In this document: positions 9,253-17,733 of the stretch, piece by piece | How positions within the stretch are numbered: position 1 is the stretch's first letter | Layout: every line of letters starts with the position of its first letter | Assembly (NCBI GenBank): GCA_900540475.1 | Contig: UQGG01000019.1 | Span: 62,001 to 126,000 of the forward strand | DNA length: 64,000 bases | Reading direction: 5' to 3' | DNA from: an uncultured Robinsoniella sp. | GTDB lineage: Bacteria > Bacillota > Clostridia > Lachnospirales > Lachnospiraceae | Notes under the pieces: generated by a model | What the model was told of the DNA's origin: nothing | Seen by the model: only the letters and a program-made list of their open reading frames with translations | The model's database searches: none | Position numbers and translations under genes: made by a program

Positions 9253-11166
9253 ATGATACTAGCATGTCAGAACATAAGCAAAGCATTTGGGACAAGCGAA
9301 ATAATCAAAAATGCTTCCTTCCATATAGAAGACCGTGAAAAAACAGCAATCGTGGGAATTAACGGAGCCGGTAAATCAACTCTCCTGAAAATCATTATGC
9401 AGGAAATGCCGGCGGATTCGGGTGAAGTGATCATTACCCGGGGAAAATCCATCGGATACCTGGCACAGCACCAGTCTGTTACAAACGAAAATACAATTTA
9501 TACAGAGTTATTGGAAGTAAAACGGGATGTTATAGAACTGGAACAGCGGATTCGGACTATGGAGCAGGAAATGAAAACACTGGAAGGCGCCAGGCTGACG
9601 GAAATCCTGGAAACCTACAATCGTCTTACCATGGAATTTGAACACAAAAACGGTTATGCCTACAAAAGTGAACTTGTAGGGGTCTTAAAGGGTCTTGGCT
9701 TTACCGAAGATGAATTTGACAAACCCATCAATACCCTGTCCGGAGGCCAGAAAACCCGTGTGGCTCTGGGTAAGCTGCTCCTCTCGAACCCGGACATTAT
9801 TCTTCTGGATGAGCCTACCAACCACCTGGATATGAATTCCATCGCATGGCTGGAAACATACCTGTTAAATTATAACGGAGCCGTCATCATCGTTGCACAT
9901 GACCGCTATTTCTTAAACCGTGTTGTGACGAAAGTAGTGGAAATTGATAACGGTGAGGTTACCACTTTCCTTGGAAATTATACAGACTATGCCCAGAAAC
10001 GGGCGATGATCCGGGATGCGAAGTTAAAGGCATACCTGAACCAGCAGCAGGAAATCAAGCATCAGCAGGAAGTCATCACAAAGCTGAAATCCTTCAACCG
10101 GGAAAAGTCCATCCGCCGTGCGGAAAGCCGGGAAAAAATGTTGGATAAGATTGAAGTCCTGGACAAACCGGTAACGGAAACTTCTGAGATTCACATAAAG
10201 CTGGAGCCAAAGATCTTAAGCGGAAATGACGTACTGACTGTGGAGGGTCTTAAAAAATCTTTTGACGGCAACACCCTTTTTCGGGATCTGGATTTTGAAA
10301 TCAAACGCGGCGAAAAGGTCGCAATTATCGGCAACAACGGCACCGGCAAAACAACCATTTTAAAAATCATCAACGGCGTAATCCAGGCGGATGCTGGAAA
10401 GTTCACCCTGGGAAGCAAAGTGCACATTGGATATTACGATCAGGAACACCATGTATTACACATGGAGAAAACTTTATTTGAAGAACTTTCCGATGCATAT
10501 CCCAACCTGACCAATACGGAAATCCGCAATATCCTTGCTGCATTTCTCTTTACCGGAGATGACGTCTTTAAACGGATCAAGGATTTGAGCGGCGGCGAAC
10601 GGGGACGTGTCTCCCTTGCGAAGCTGATGCTTTCAAAAGCCAATTTCATTATCCTGGATGAGCCTACCAACCATCTGGACATTGTATCAAAAGAAATCTT
10701 AGAAAATGCGCTGAATCAATATACCGGAACAGTCCTGTATGTATCCCATGACCGTTATTTTATCAACCAGACGGCAACCCGTATCATGGACCTGACCGGT
10801 AATACTCTAGTTAATTATATCGGCAATTACGACTATTACCTGGAAAAGAAAGACGAACTGACAAGAATCTATGCTGCTTCTTCCACTGCCACTGAGGGTA
10901 CATCGGAAGATGACAACCAGGCAAAGCTGGATTGGAAACAGCAAAAAGAAGAACAGGCACGGATCCGCAAGCGCCAGAATGATTTAAAGAAAACAGAAGA
11001 GCGCATTCACCAGCTGGAAACCAGAGATGGGGAAATTGATGAACTGCTGACAAAGGAAGAAATCTACACGGATGTGGAAAAATGCTTATCTTTAAATATG
11101 GAAAAAGCTGCGATTCAGGAAGAGCTGGAAACACTTTATGAAGCCTGGGCGGAGCTGGCTGAATAG
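9253..11166 (+). CDS. ABC-F family ATPase (YdiF/Uup-like)
   Basis: A 637-residue soluble protein with two ABC cassettes and no membrane segments. Cassette 1 has GINGAGKST, LSGGQKTRVALGKLL and IILLDEPTNHLD. Cassette 2 has GNNGTGKTT, LSGGERGRVSLAKLM and FIILDEPTNHLD. A charged linker (~240-310) separates them and a C-terminal coiled coil (~545-637, with EEQARIRKRQNDLKKTEERI) follows. ABC-F proteins act on the ribosome as translation factors or, in some subfamilies, as antibiotic-resistance factors. The length and C-terminal coiled coil suggest a housekeeping YdiF/Uup-type member, but resistance cannot be ruled out. A 355-bp inverted-repeat element starts 20 bp after its stop. Confidence 0.92.
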   Translation: MILACQNISKAFGTSEIIKNASFHIEDREKTAIVGINGAGKSTLLKIIMQEMPADSGEVIITRGKSIGYLAQHQSVTNENTIYTELLEVKRDVIELEQRIRTMEQEMKTLEGARLTEILETYNRLTMEFEHKNGYAYKSELVGVLKGLGFTEDEFDKPINTLSGGQKTRVALGKLLLSNPDIILLDEPTNHLDMNSIAWLETYLLNYNGAVIIVAHDRYFLNRVVTKVVEIDNGEVTTFLGNYTDYAQKRAMIRDAKLKAYLNQQQEIKHQQEVITKLKSFNREKSIRRAESREKMLDKIEVLDKPVTETSEIHIKLEPKILSGNDVLTVEGLKKSFDGNTLFRDLDFEIKRGEKVAIIGNNGTGKTTILKIINGVIQADAGKFTLGSKVHIGYYDQEHHVLHMEKTLFEELSDAYPNLTNTEIRNILAAFLFTGDDVFKRIKDLSGGERGRVSLAKLMLSKANFIILDEPTNHLDIVSKEILENALNQYTGTVLYVSHDRYFINQTATRIMDLTGNTLVNYIGNYDYYLEKKDELTRIYAASSTATEGTSEDDNQAKLDWKQQKEEQARIRKRQNDLKKTEERIHQLETRDGEIDELLTKEEIYTDVEKCLSLNMEKAAIQEELETLYEAWAELAE

Positions 11167-11185
11167 CAGACGCTGGTTATAAAAG

Positions 11186-11540
11186 ATTATATTTGGGTTT
11201 CGCTGAGTAAGGACGCTTTGTAGATGTAAGTAGTGTACGGAAAGCGAAGGGGGCGGAGGAAGCGTATAGCAGAGCTGTGTATTTTCTTAGCTTCCCGGAG
11301 TGTTTTTTGGCGGATAGTATTCGACTGGCTCCCATCGGATACTAAGCGGGTACTGAACCGAGAAATGCATCAGGATTTCTCGGTGAATGCCCGCGTGCCG
11401 CCAAAAAGGACTTCGGAAAGGTTAGAAAATAACAGTTCTGCGTTAAGCTGACAGAGTCCATGCAATTTTCCTACTCCAATCTTTCCGGACACTACCTATA
11501 TTACACAAAGCGTCCTTAATCAGCAAAACCCCAAAATAAT
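11186..11540. repeat. 355-bp long-armed imperfect inverted-repeat element
   Basis: This fills the gap between the ABC-F gene and the radical SAM gene. The outer arms (about 11186-11245 and 11481-11540) pair over ~58 bp with few mismatches, including a 14-bp perfect run (TAAGGACGCTTTGT). The inner arms (~11260-11313 and ~11396-11450) pair again, for example TTTTTGGCGG with CCGCCAAAAA. The centre carries two side hairpins: TAGTATTCG/CGGATACTA (11315-11343) and GCGGGTACTG...AATGCCCGC (11346-11394, with an 8-bp perfect ACCGAGAAAT/ATTTCTCGGT core). The whole could fold into one long branched hairpin. It may be a MITE-like mobile element or a large structured RNA. No flanking duplication is visible, and the 72-codon frame inside it has no ribosome binding site. 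Confidence 0.8.
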
Positions 11541-11591
11541 GCATTTAATGATAGTACTAATGTAGTAAGTCCCACAGCCCACATTTCCACT

Positions 11592-12488
11592 CTACAAATC
11601 AAACAACGAAAGCTGAGTATACTGGGGCTGGTTCATTTTTTCTTTCATTAATTTCGAATAACTGCCGGACAGCCCATATTTTTCTTTTAATTCATTTACC
11701 ATCTGGTAAAGCTGATTTTTATATGTCTTTGGCGCTCCTCCTGTTTGATACAGGGCTTGCAGCGGCTCATACAAATCAGGAAAATCCTTAGAAATAAAGT
11801 CAAAAAATATATTCCGCGTCTTTCCCCGGAGATACAGCGTTCCCGGCAGTACATAACCCACCTGACTCTCTTTTGCCATCTCGTAAAGGGCATCTACATT
11901 TTGACGGCTGTCTGTGAGATAAGGAATAATGGGCATAAAATGAAGTCCTGTGGATGCATTAGTTTTGGAAAACTCTTTCAGCATCTGAAACCGTTTGATG
12001 GATTCTGCCCCATTAGGTTCTATTTTTTTACGTATTCCCTCATCCATACAGGTAATCGTTGCCGCAACATTTACATATGTGATCTCTGCCAGTTCTGCAA
12101 TCAGGTCATAATCCCGGAGAATCAGATCTGATTTTGTTGAAATAATACACGGTGTCTTATATCGGATCAATAGCTTTAGAATTTCCGGCATTTGTTGATA
12201 AATGCACTCTGCCGGCTGGTAGCTGTCTGTTACCCCTCCGATATTTACGACTTCCCGCTTCCAGTTCGGGGAACTCAATTCCTTTTCCAACTGCTCTGCA
12301 ATATTGGTTTTTACATATATTTCTTCAAAATAATCACCCGATCCCAGATATTGATTGGAATACATGGCATAGCAATATCTGCATTCATGTTCGCATCCCC
12401 GATAGATATTCAGATCCCATCCATAGGGAATCTTCCGTTTTAATTTGTTGCAAGCAGATGCACAGGTGATTTCTTTGTAAACTGCCAT
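11592..12488 (-). CDS. SPL-family radical SAM protein with C-terminal sliding-clamp motif
   Basis: A 298-residue radical SAM protein of the spore-photoproduct-lyase-like family. The cluster motif is CEHECRYC (C-x3-C-x2-C) near residue 32, in NIYRGCEHECRYCYAMYSN. The core continues with NIGGVTDSYQPAE and STKSDLILRD. The last residues are TQLSLFDL, matching the QL[SD]LF consensus that docks proteins on the beta sliding clamp of DNA polymerase III. True SplB repairs spore DNA lesions; most relatives in this broader family are uncharacterised. The clamp motif supports a DNA-associated role, which is inference. It is transcribed away from its neighbours as a single gene. Confidence 0.85.
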   Translation of the reverse strand: MAVYKEITCASACNKLKRKIPYGWDLNIYRGCEHECRYCYAMYSNQYLGSGDYFEEIYVKTNIAEQLEKELSSPNWKREVVNIGGVTDSYQPAECIYQQMPEILKLLIRYKTPCIISTKSDLILRDYDLIAELAEITYVNVAATITCMDEGIRKKIEPNGAESIKRFQMLKEFSKTNASTGLHFMPIIPYLTDSRQNVDALYEMAKESQVGYVLPGTLYLRGKTRNIFFDFISKDFPDLYEPLQALYQTGGAPKTYKNQLYQMVNELKEKYGLSGSYSKLMKEKMNQPQYTQLSLFDL

Positions 12489-12500
12489 ACTCTACCTCCC

Positions 12501-12546
12501 AAAAAAGGCATATCAAAATTCAACAGAATCTGATATGCCTTTTGTA
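12501..12546 (-). terminator. terminator of the isocitrate dehydrogenase operon
   Basis: On the minus strand AAAAGGCATATCA, an 18-base loop and TGATATGCC-type pairing are followed by TTTTTT. It starts ~6 bp past the icd stop. The opposite strand also ends in TTTT, so it may work both ways. Confidence 0.8.
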
Positions 12547-12550
12547 ACTT

Positions 12551-13756
12551 TTACATTTGTTCCAGTTCTACGCGTACTGCTTTGATGAAATCCTGGCTGT
12601 TTAAAACAACCGGATTAGGCGTGCTGGTAATCAGCGCTAAATCCTTTGTCATCTTGCCGTCTTCGATAGTCTTTACCGTGGCTTTTTCCAGTTTGTCAGC
12701 GAATTCCATCAATTCGTTATTTCCATCCAGCTCGCCACGTTTACGAAGTGCACCCGTCCACGCAAAGATGGTAGCAACGGAATTTGTAGAAGTCTCTTCA
12801 CCTTTTAAGTGCTTGTAATAATGTCTCTGAACGGTACCATGTGCAGCTTCGTATTCAAAGAAGCCTTCCGGAGATACCAGTACGGATGTCATCATTGCAA
12901 GTGATCCAAAAGCGGAGGAAACCATATCGCTCATTACATCACCGTCATAATTTTTACAAGCCCAGATGTAACCGCCTTCGGATTTCATAACGCGGGCAAC
13001 CGCATCATCAATCAGTGTGTAGAAATAGGTAATGCCTGCTTCTTCAAACTTTTTCGTATATTCTGCATCAAAGATTTCCTGGAAGATATCTTTGAATGTA
13101 TGGTCATACTTCTTTGAAATTGTATCTTTGGTAGCAAACCAGAGATCCTGTTTGGTGTCAAGGGCATAATTAAAGCAGCTCTTAGCAAAACTTTCAATGG
13201 AATCATTTACATTGTGCATGCCCTGAAGGATGCCTGCCCCTGTAAAATCATGAATCAGCTCTCTGGATTCATTGCCGTCTTTATCTGTATAGACAAGCTC
13301 AGCCTTACCTGCTCCTGGTATTTTCATTTCCGTAGCTTTATATACATCTCCGTAAGCATGTCTGGCAATTGTGATGGGCTTTTTCCAATTCTTCACACAT
13401 GGTTCAATTCCTTTTACGATAATTGGGGTACGAAATACCGTTCCGTCTAAGATTGCACGGATGGTTCCATTCGGACTCTTCCACATTTCTTTTAAATTGT
13501 ATTCCGGCATTCTGGCAGCATTTGGCGTAATGGTAGCACATTTCACTGCTACGCCGTATTTCTTCGTTGCATATGCACTGTCAAATGTCACCTTGTCATC
13601 TGTTTCATTGCGGTGTTCCAGTCCCAAATCATAATATTCAGTATTGAGTTCAATAAACGGATTCAGTAACTCATCCTTGATCATCTGCCAAAGAATTCTG
13701 GTCATTTCATCTCCATCCATCTCTACCAACGGTGTCTTCATCTGAATTTTGCTCAT
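12551..13756 (-). CDS. icd: NADP-dependent isocitrate dehydrogenase (eukaryote-like subfamily)
   Basis: A 401-residue enzyme oxidising isocitrate to 2-oxoglutarate and CO2, giving NADPH and glutamate precursor. The N-terminus KTPLVEMDGDEMTRILWQMI, the substrate segment TITPNAARMPEYNLKEMWKSPNGT, and the metal/NADP segments IDDAVARVMKSEGGYIWACKNYDGDVMSD and EAAHGTVQRHYYKHLKGEETSTN mark the dimeric, eukaryote-like class rather than E. coli Icd. Its ATG overlaps the stop of the GntR gene by 4 bp (ATGA), so it is co-translated with the regulator downstream of Re-citrate synthase. Aconitase is not in the window. Confidence 0.95.
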   Translation of the reverse strand: MSKIQMKTPLVEMDGDEMTRILWQMIKDELLNPFIELNTEYYDLGLEHRNETDDKVTFDSAYATKKYGVAVKCATITPNAARMPEYNLKEMWKSPNGTIRAILDGTVFRTPIIVKGIEPCVKNWKKPITIARHAYGDVYKATEMKIPGAGKAELVYTDKDGNESRELIHDFTGAGILQGMHNVNDSIESFAKSCFNYALDTKQDLWFATKDTISKKYDHTFKDIFQEIFDAEYTKKFEEAGITYFYTLIDDAVARVMKSEGGYIWACKNYDGDVMSDMVSSAFGSLAMMTSVLVSPEGFFEYEAAHGTVQRHYYKHLKGEETSTNSVATIFAWTGALRKRGELDGNNELMEFADKLEKATVKTIEDGKMTKDLALITSTPNPVVLNSQDFIKAVRVELEQM

Positions 13757-14454
13757 GCTTGTCCTCCATTTTCATCTAAAATGTTTTCTATCTTGTAATG
13801 ATTCATGTTATGAATAGTATTCATAATATGCAGTGTAGCCAGTTCATCTGCTTTATCCGGATTCCGCTCACGGATCGCTTCCAATATCTGTCGGTGTTCA
13901 TAAGTGGACTTCTCCGCCCTCTCCTCATGCTTCAGCGCCAGCTTGCGGGCTCTTTGCACATAGTGGTGGAAATCCGACAACAAATGTTCCAGCATCTTAC
14001 TCTGGCAGGCTTCATATAAAGTTTCATGAAACTTGCTGTCTAACGAAAATAATTGTTCATAATGTTTTTGTTTCTCATGGAACTCCGCCAACATTATGAT
14101 TTCTTCCAAATGCTCCAGCTCTTTTGGAGTAATGGACTCTGCCGCCATTCTGGCACACAGCCCTTCCAGCCTTGCACGGATCATATAAATATCCTTCACA
14201 TCCGCGGGAGTAATTCCGGTCACATAAGCACCTTTATTGGGTACAATCTTTACCAGGCCTTCCAGCTCCAGCTGCCTTAAGGCTTCCCGCACCGGAGTGC
14301 GGCTTACGCCCAGTTCAGCACCAATGGCTGTTTCCCGCAGTTCTTCTTCCTGCCGGTATCTGCCATTTAAAATATCTTCCCGTATAGTGTGGAACACTCT
14401 TCCACGAAGCGAATATTTATCATTTACTTCTTTAAGCATTTCATGATTACTCAA
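13753..14454 (-). CDS. GntR/FadR-type (FCD) transcriptional regulator
   Basis: About 233 residues. The GntR winged helix (~10-75) has LRETAIGAELGVSRTPVREALRQLELEGLVKIVPNKGAYV. The C-terminal FCD effector domain (~85-215) carries metal-ligand-type His/Asp residues (LDSKFHETLYEACQS, DFHHYVQRAR). The frame opens at 14508 inside the preceding gene; I place the start at the TTG at 14454 because AGGAGG lies exactly 7 nt upstream and the overlap disappears. It is flanked by Re-citrate synthase and isocitrate dehydrogenase on the same strand, so it most likely controls this operon, perhaps sensing citrate or a related acid (inference). A palindrome in the operon promoter is a candidate operator. Confidence 0.92.
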   Translation of the reverse strand: MSNHEMLKEVNDKYSLRGRVFHTIREDILNGRYRQEEELRETAIGAELGVSRTPVREALRQLELEGLVKIVPNKGAYVTGITPADVKDIYMIRARLEGLCARMAAESITPKELEHLEEIIMLAEFHEKQKHYEQLFSLDSKFHETLYEACQSKMLEHLLSDFHHYVQRARKLALKHEERAEKSTYEHRQILEAIRERNPDKADELATLHIMNTIHNMNHYKIENILDENGGQA

Positions 14455-14477
14455 AATGTTTCCTCCTGCCCTGCCTA

Positions 14478-15869
14478 CTATACTAAAACAAAATTCAATT
14501 TTTTGCAACAGTCATCAATGACTTTTATCAGTTCATTGTCAGTAATTACTGTTACACGGCCGTCTTCGTACTCTTTATCCACCCAGGTTTTAACCATTTC
14601 CACAAGAGGTGTGTCCTTTGACAGGCGTTTTTCTTCCGGCAGACGATAATATGTATTAATCCAATGAGCAATTCCAGCCAGTCCGGATGTGTTGGAAACA
14701 GCAACCAGTACCGGGCGGTTCAGGAATTTTTCCGTATCAAATATATTGTAGATCTCTTCATTTTTTAACAGTCCGTCAGCGTGTATTCCGGCTCTTGTCA
14801 CATTAAAATTCTGTCCTACAAACGGTGTTCTGGAAGGAATGTGATAGCCGATCTCTCTCTGGTAGTAATCAGCCATTTCCGTAACAACAGTGGTATCCAT
14901 ACCATCCAGAGTTCCCCGGAGCTGTGCATACTCAAATACCATTGCTTCGATTGGTGTATTTCCGGTACGTTCCCCGATTCCAAACAGGGAACAGTTTACG
15001 CCTGCAGCACCGTACAGCCATGCAGTTGTAGAGTTGCTCACCGCTTTGTAAAAATCATTGTGTCCATGCCATTCAATTAATTCAGAAGGCACGCCTGCAT
15101 GTGTCATGATACCATAAATAATTCCCTGTACGGATCTTGGAATCACGGCACCGGCATAGTTCACGCCATAGCCCATGGTATCACAGCAGCGTACTTTAAT
15201 TGGTATCTGGTACTCTTCCATCAGTTTCATTAATTCCAGACAAAAAGGAATTACATAACCATAAATATCGGCACGGGTAATATCCTCCAGATGACATCTT
15301 GGACTGACACCGGTCTCCAGGCATTCCTTGATAACACTGAGATAATGTTCCATAGCCTGCTTTCTTGACATCTTCATTTTGTAGAAGATATGGTAATCCG
15401 AACAGCTCACCAGTATACCGGTTTCTTTCATTCCCAGATCTTTGACTAATTCAAAATCCTTTTTGCTGGCACGGATCCAGCTGGTGACTTCCGGAAATTT
15501 GTACCCTCGTTCCATACATTTATAGACAGCGTCTCTGTCCTTTTTGCTGTATAAGAAAAATTCGGATTGACGAATCTTACCGTTAGGTCCGCCCAGTTTG
15601 TGAAAATAATCGAATAATGTCACAATCTGTTCTGTGGTATAAGGTGCGCGGGACTGCTGCCCATCACGAAACGTAGTATCTGTAATCCAGATTTCCTCCG
15701 GCATGTGGTGGGGCACGATACGGTCATTGAAGGCAATCTTCGGCACTTCATCATAAGGAAACAGGTTACGGAATACATTTGGCGTTTCTACGTCAACTAA
15801 ATGATACATATGCTCTTCTAACTGCAGCAAGTTTGTGTGGGAATCCATTTTAACGCGTCGATTATCCAT
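14478..15869 (-). CDS. Re-type citrate synthase (homocitrate/isopropylmalate synthase family)
   Basis: A 463-residue HMGL-like TIM-barrel protein. It has the DRE-TIM type motif ITDTTFRDGQQSRAP, the metal-binding HGHND in EWHGHNDFYKAVSNS, and GERTGNTPIEAMVFEYAQLRG. By length (family ~450), lack of a LeuA-type regulatory domain and the N-terminus MDSHTNLLQLEEHMYHLVDVE-like lead-in, it resembles the Re-citrate synthase of Clostridium kluyveri rather than LeuA or NifV. The adjacent isocitrate dehydrogenase supports a citrate-to-2-oxoglutarate half-cycle feeding glutamate synthesis. AGGAGAG precedes the ATG. Generic annotation would call it 2-isopropylmalate synthase; I think that is wrong, but an assay is needed to exclude homocitrate synthase. 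Confidence 0.82.
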   Translation of the reverse strand: MDNRRVKMDSHTNLLQLEEHMYHLVDVETPNVFRNLFPYDEVPKIAFNDRIVPHHMPEEIWITDTTFRDGQQSRAPYTTEQIVTLFDYFHKLGGPNGKIRQSEFFLYSKKDRDAVYKCMERGYKFPEVTSWIRASKKDFELVKDLGMKETGILVSCSDYHIFYKMKMSRKQAMEHYLSVIKECLETGVSPRCHLEDITRADIYGYVIPFCLELMKLMEEYQIPIKVRCCDTMGYGVNYAGAVIPRSVQGIIYGIMTHAGVPSELIEWHGHNDFYKAVSNSTTAWLYGAAGVNCSLFGIGERTGNTPIEAMVFEYAQLRGTLDGMDTTVVTEMADYYQREIGYHIPSRTPFVGQNFNVTRAGIHADGLLKNEEIYNIFDTEKFLNRPVLVAVSNTSGLAGIAHWINTYYRLPEEKRLSKDTPLVEMVKTWVDKEYEDGRVTVITDNELIKVIDDCCKKLNFVLV

Positions 15870-15902
15870 GATTCAATCTCTCCTAAGGGTTTATTTTGTA
15901 TC

Positions 15903-15931
15903 ATTGTATACAATCATACACGTATTGTCAA
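15903..15931 (-). promoter_or_regulatory. promoter and candidate GntR operator of the Re-citrate synthase operon
   Basis: On the minus strand TTGACA (15931-15926), 17 bp, TACAAT (15908-15903). The -10 is embedded in the perfect 12-bp palindrome ATTGTATACAAT (15903-15914). Palindromes of the form TTGTnTACAA-like are typical sites of FadR-subfamily GntR regulators, and the second gene of the operon encodes such a protein. Binding here would block the promoter directly. Confidence 0.65.
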
Positions 15932-15958
15932 TAGGGAAAAGATTTTTTTTAAAAAAAC

Positions 15959-17455
15959 CTATTCCTCTTTCGCCCACCCAAATGCATACTTCACGGCTTT
16001 ATCCCATCCTTTGATTTTCTTAAGCCGCTCTTCTTCAGGCATCCCAGGCTTAAAGACACGGTCTACCTGCCAGTTTTGGATAACGGATTCTTTGTTTGTC
16101 CAGTAATCCACTGCCAGTCCAGCCAGATATGCCGCACCCATGGCTGTGGTTTCCACGCAGTCCGGACGGTGCACCGGCGCCCCGATCATGTCCGACTGGA
16201 ACTGCATCAGGAAATTATTAGCACTCGCTCCTCCATCTACTTTCAGCGCCCTCACTTCAATACCGGAGTCTGCTTCCATTGCTTTTAAGACATCGTTTAC
16301 CTGATAAGCCAGAGATTCCAGGGTTGCCCGGATGATGTGGTACTTATTGACTCCTCTTGTAATCCCCACAATGCTGCCTCTTGCATATTGATCCCAATAG
16401 GGCGCACCCAGTCCGGTAAAAGCCGGAACCACATAACATCCATTGGTATCGTTCACCTTTCCAGCCATGTATTCAGAGTCCGAAGCCGAATCGATGAGAT
16501 GCAGTTCGTCCCTTAACCATTGTATTGCGGCCCCAGCCACAAATATAGACCCTTCCAGGGCATAATTAACCGTGCCGTTTAGTCCCCAGGCTATGGTAGT
16601 AACCAGGCCATTGCTGGAAAATACAGGCGTCTCTCCCGTATTCATCAGCATAAAGCATCCCGTCCCATAGGTATTTTTAGCTTCCCCCGCCGTAAAACAG
16701 GTCTGTCCAAATAATGCTGCCTGCTGATCACCGGCTGCTCCTGCTATGGGTATCTCTCCGCCAAAGTAAGATGCATCCGCCATCCCGTATACACAGCTGG
16801 AAGGTACCGGCTTTGGCAGCATATTTACCGGAATCTGAAGTTCCTCCAGAATCTCTTCATCCCATTTCAGATCTTTTATATTAAAGAGCATGGTCCTTGA
16901 AGCATTGGAATAATCCGTCACATGAACGTGACCTTTCGTAAGCTTCCAGATTAACCACGTCTCTACCGTGCCAAATAAAAGTTCTCCCTGTTCAGCTCTT
17001 TTTCTGGCGCCCTCCACATTGTCCAGAATCCATTTGATCTTCGTCGCGGAAAAATAAGCATCTATAATCAGACCTGTTTTTTTCCGGTAAACTTCTGTCA
17101 AACCCTTATCTTTTAAAGTATCACAGTATTCAGACGTTCTTCTGCACTGCCAGACGATGGCATGATAAACAGGTGCTCCCGTTTTCTTATCCCATACAAT
17201 GGCTGTCTCTCTCTGGTTTGTGATCCCAATCGCTGCAATATCCGCTGCAACCGCTCCGATTTTAGACATTGCCTCAACTGCTACACCCAGCTGGGATGAC
17301 CAGATTTCATCTGCATCGTGCTCCACCCAGCCCGGTTTTGGGAAATACTGTGTAAACTCCTTTTGTGCAACACTGCAGACCTCACCTTTTTCATTGAATA
17401 AAATGCAGCGGTTACTTGTAGTCCCCGCATCCAGTGCCATAATATACTTTGCCAT
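15959..17455 (-). CDS. glpK: glycerol kinase
   Basis: About 498 residues, FGGY family; phosphorylates glycerol to sn-glycerol 3-phosphate in the cytoplasm. MAKYIMALDAGTTSNRCILF at the start, the GITNQRETAIVWDKKTG segment, SRTMLFNIKDLKWDEEIL, GAAGDQQAALFGQ and KVDGGASANNFLMQFQSD are diagnostic. The frame opens at 17470, but the ATG at 17455 has AGGT at the right spacing and starts with the canonical MAKYI sequence. No glycerol facilitator or GlpO-type gene is adjacent, so it is transcribed alone from its own promoter. Confidence 0.96.
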   Translation of the reverse strand: MAKYIMALDAGTTSNRCILFNEKGEVCSVAQKEFTQYFPKPGWVEHDADEIWSSQLGVAVEAMSKIGAVAADIAAIGITNQRETAIVWDKKTGAPVYHAIVWQCRRTSEYCDTLKDKGLTEVYRKKTGLIIDAYFSATKIKWILDNVEGARKRAEQGELLFGTVETWLIWKLTKGHVHVTDYSNASRTMLFNIKDLKWDEEILEELQIPVNMLPKPVPSSCVYGMADASYFGGEIPIAGAAGDQQAALFGQTCFTAGEAKNTYGTGCFMLMNTGETPVFSSNGLVTTIAWGLNGTVNYALEGSIFVAGAAIQWLRDELHLIDSASDSEYMAGKVNDTNGCYVVPAFTGLGAPYWDQYARGSIVGITRGVNKYHIIRATLESLAYQVNDVLKAMEADSGIEVRALKVDGGASANNFLMQFQSDMIGAPVHRPDCVETTAMGAAYLAGLAVDYWTNKESVIQNWQVDRVFKPGMPEEERLKKIKGWDKAVKYAFGWAKEE

Positions 17456-17517
17456 ATCCATTACCTGCACATTTTAATTTCAAATGTTCCTTTCTGTTTT
17501 CCATTCCCGTTTGCTCT

Positions 17518-17546
17518 ATTTTAACATACCGATTATGGTGATTCAA
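17518..17546 (-). promoter_or_regulatory. promoter of glpK
   Basis: On the minus strand TTGAAT (17546-17541), 17 bp, TAAAAT (17523-17518), about 60 bp before the start codon. Confidence 0.6.
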
Positions 17547-17627
17547 GCGCCATTGCCAAAGTCTGGCATCTCACGCCGTCATTGCCGCCTGATGCAGCGT
17601 TGCACAAATAATCCTGCCATAATAACG

Positions 17628-17666
17628 AAAAATGCAGCCCCAGCATTTATAATGCCTTGGCTGCAC
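17628..17666 (-). terminator. terminator of the subtilase gene
   Basis: On the minus strand GCAGCC, an inner GGCATT/AATGCT stem and GGCTGC are followed by ATTTTTCG. It lies ~70 bp past the stop of the S8 peptidase gene. Confidence 0.7.
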
Positions 17667-17733
17667 TCATTCCAGTCATCAATACATATAAATCATGTGA
17701 TGCTGTCAGAAAGCAAATTTAATCCGCTTTCCA

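Noticed and set aside
11233..11451. 72-codon plus-strand frame
   Set aside because: Lies wholly inside the 355-bp inverted-repeat element, has no ribosome binding site and a low-quality basic sequence.
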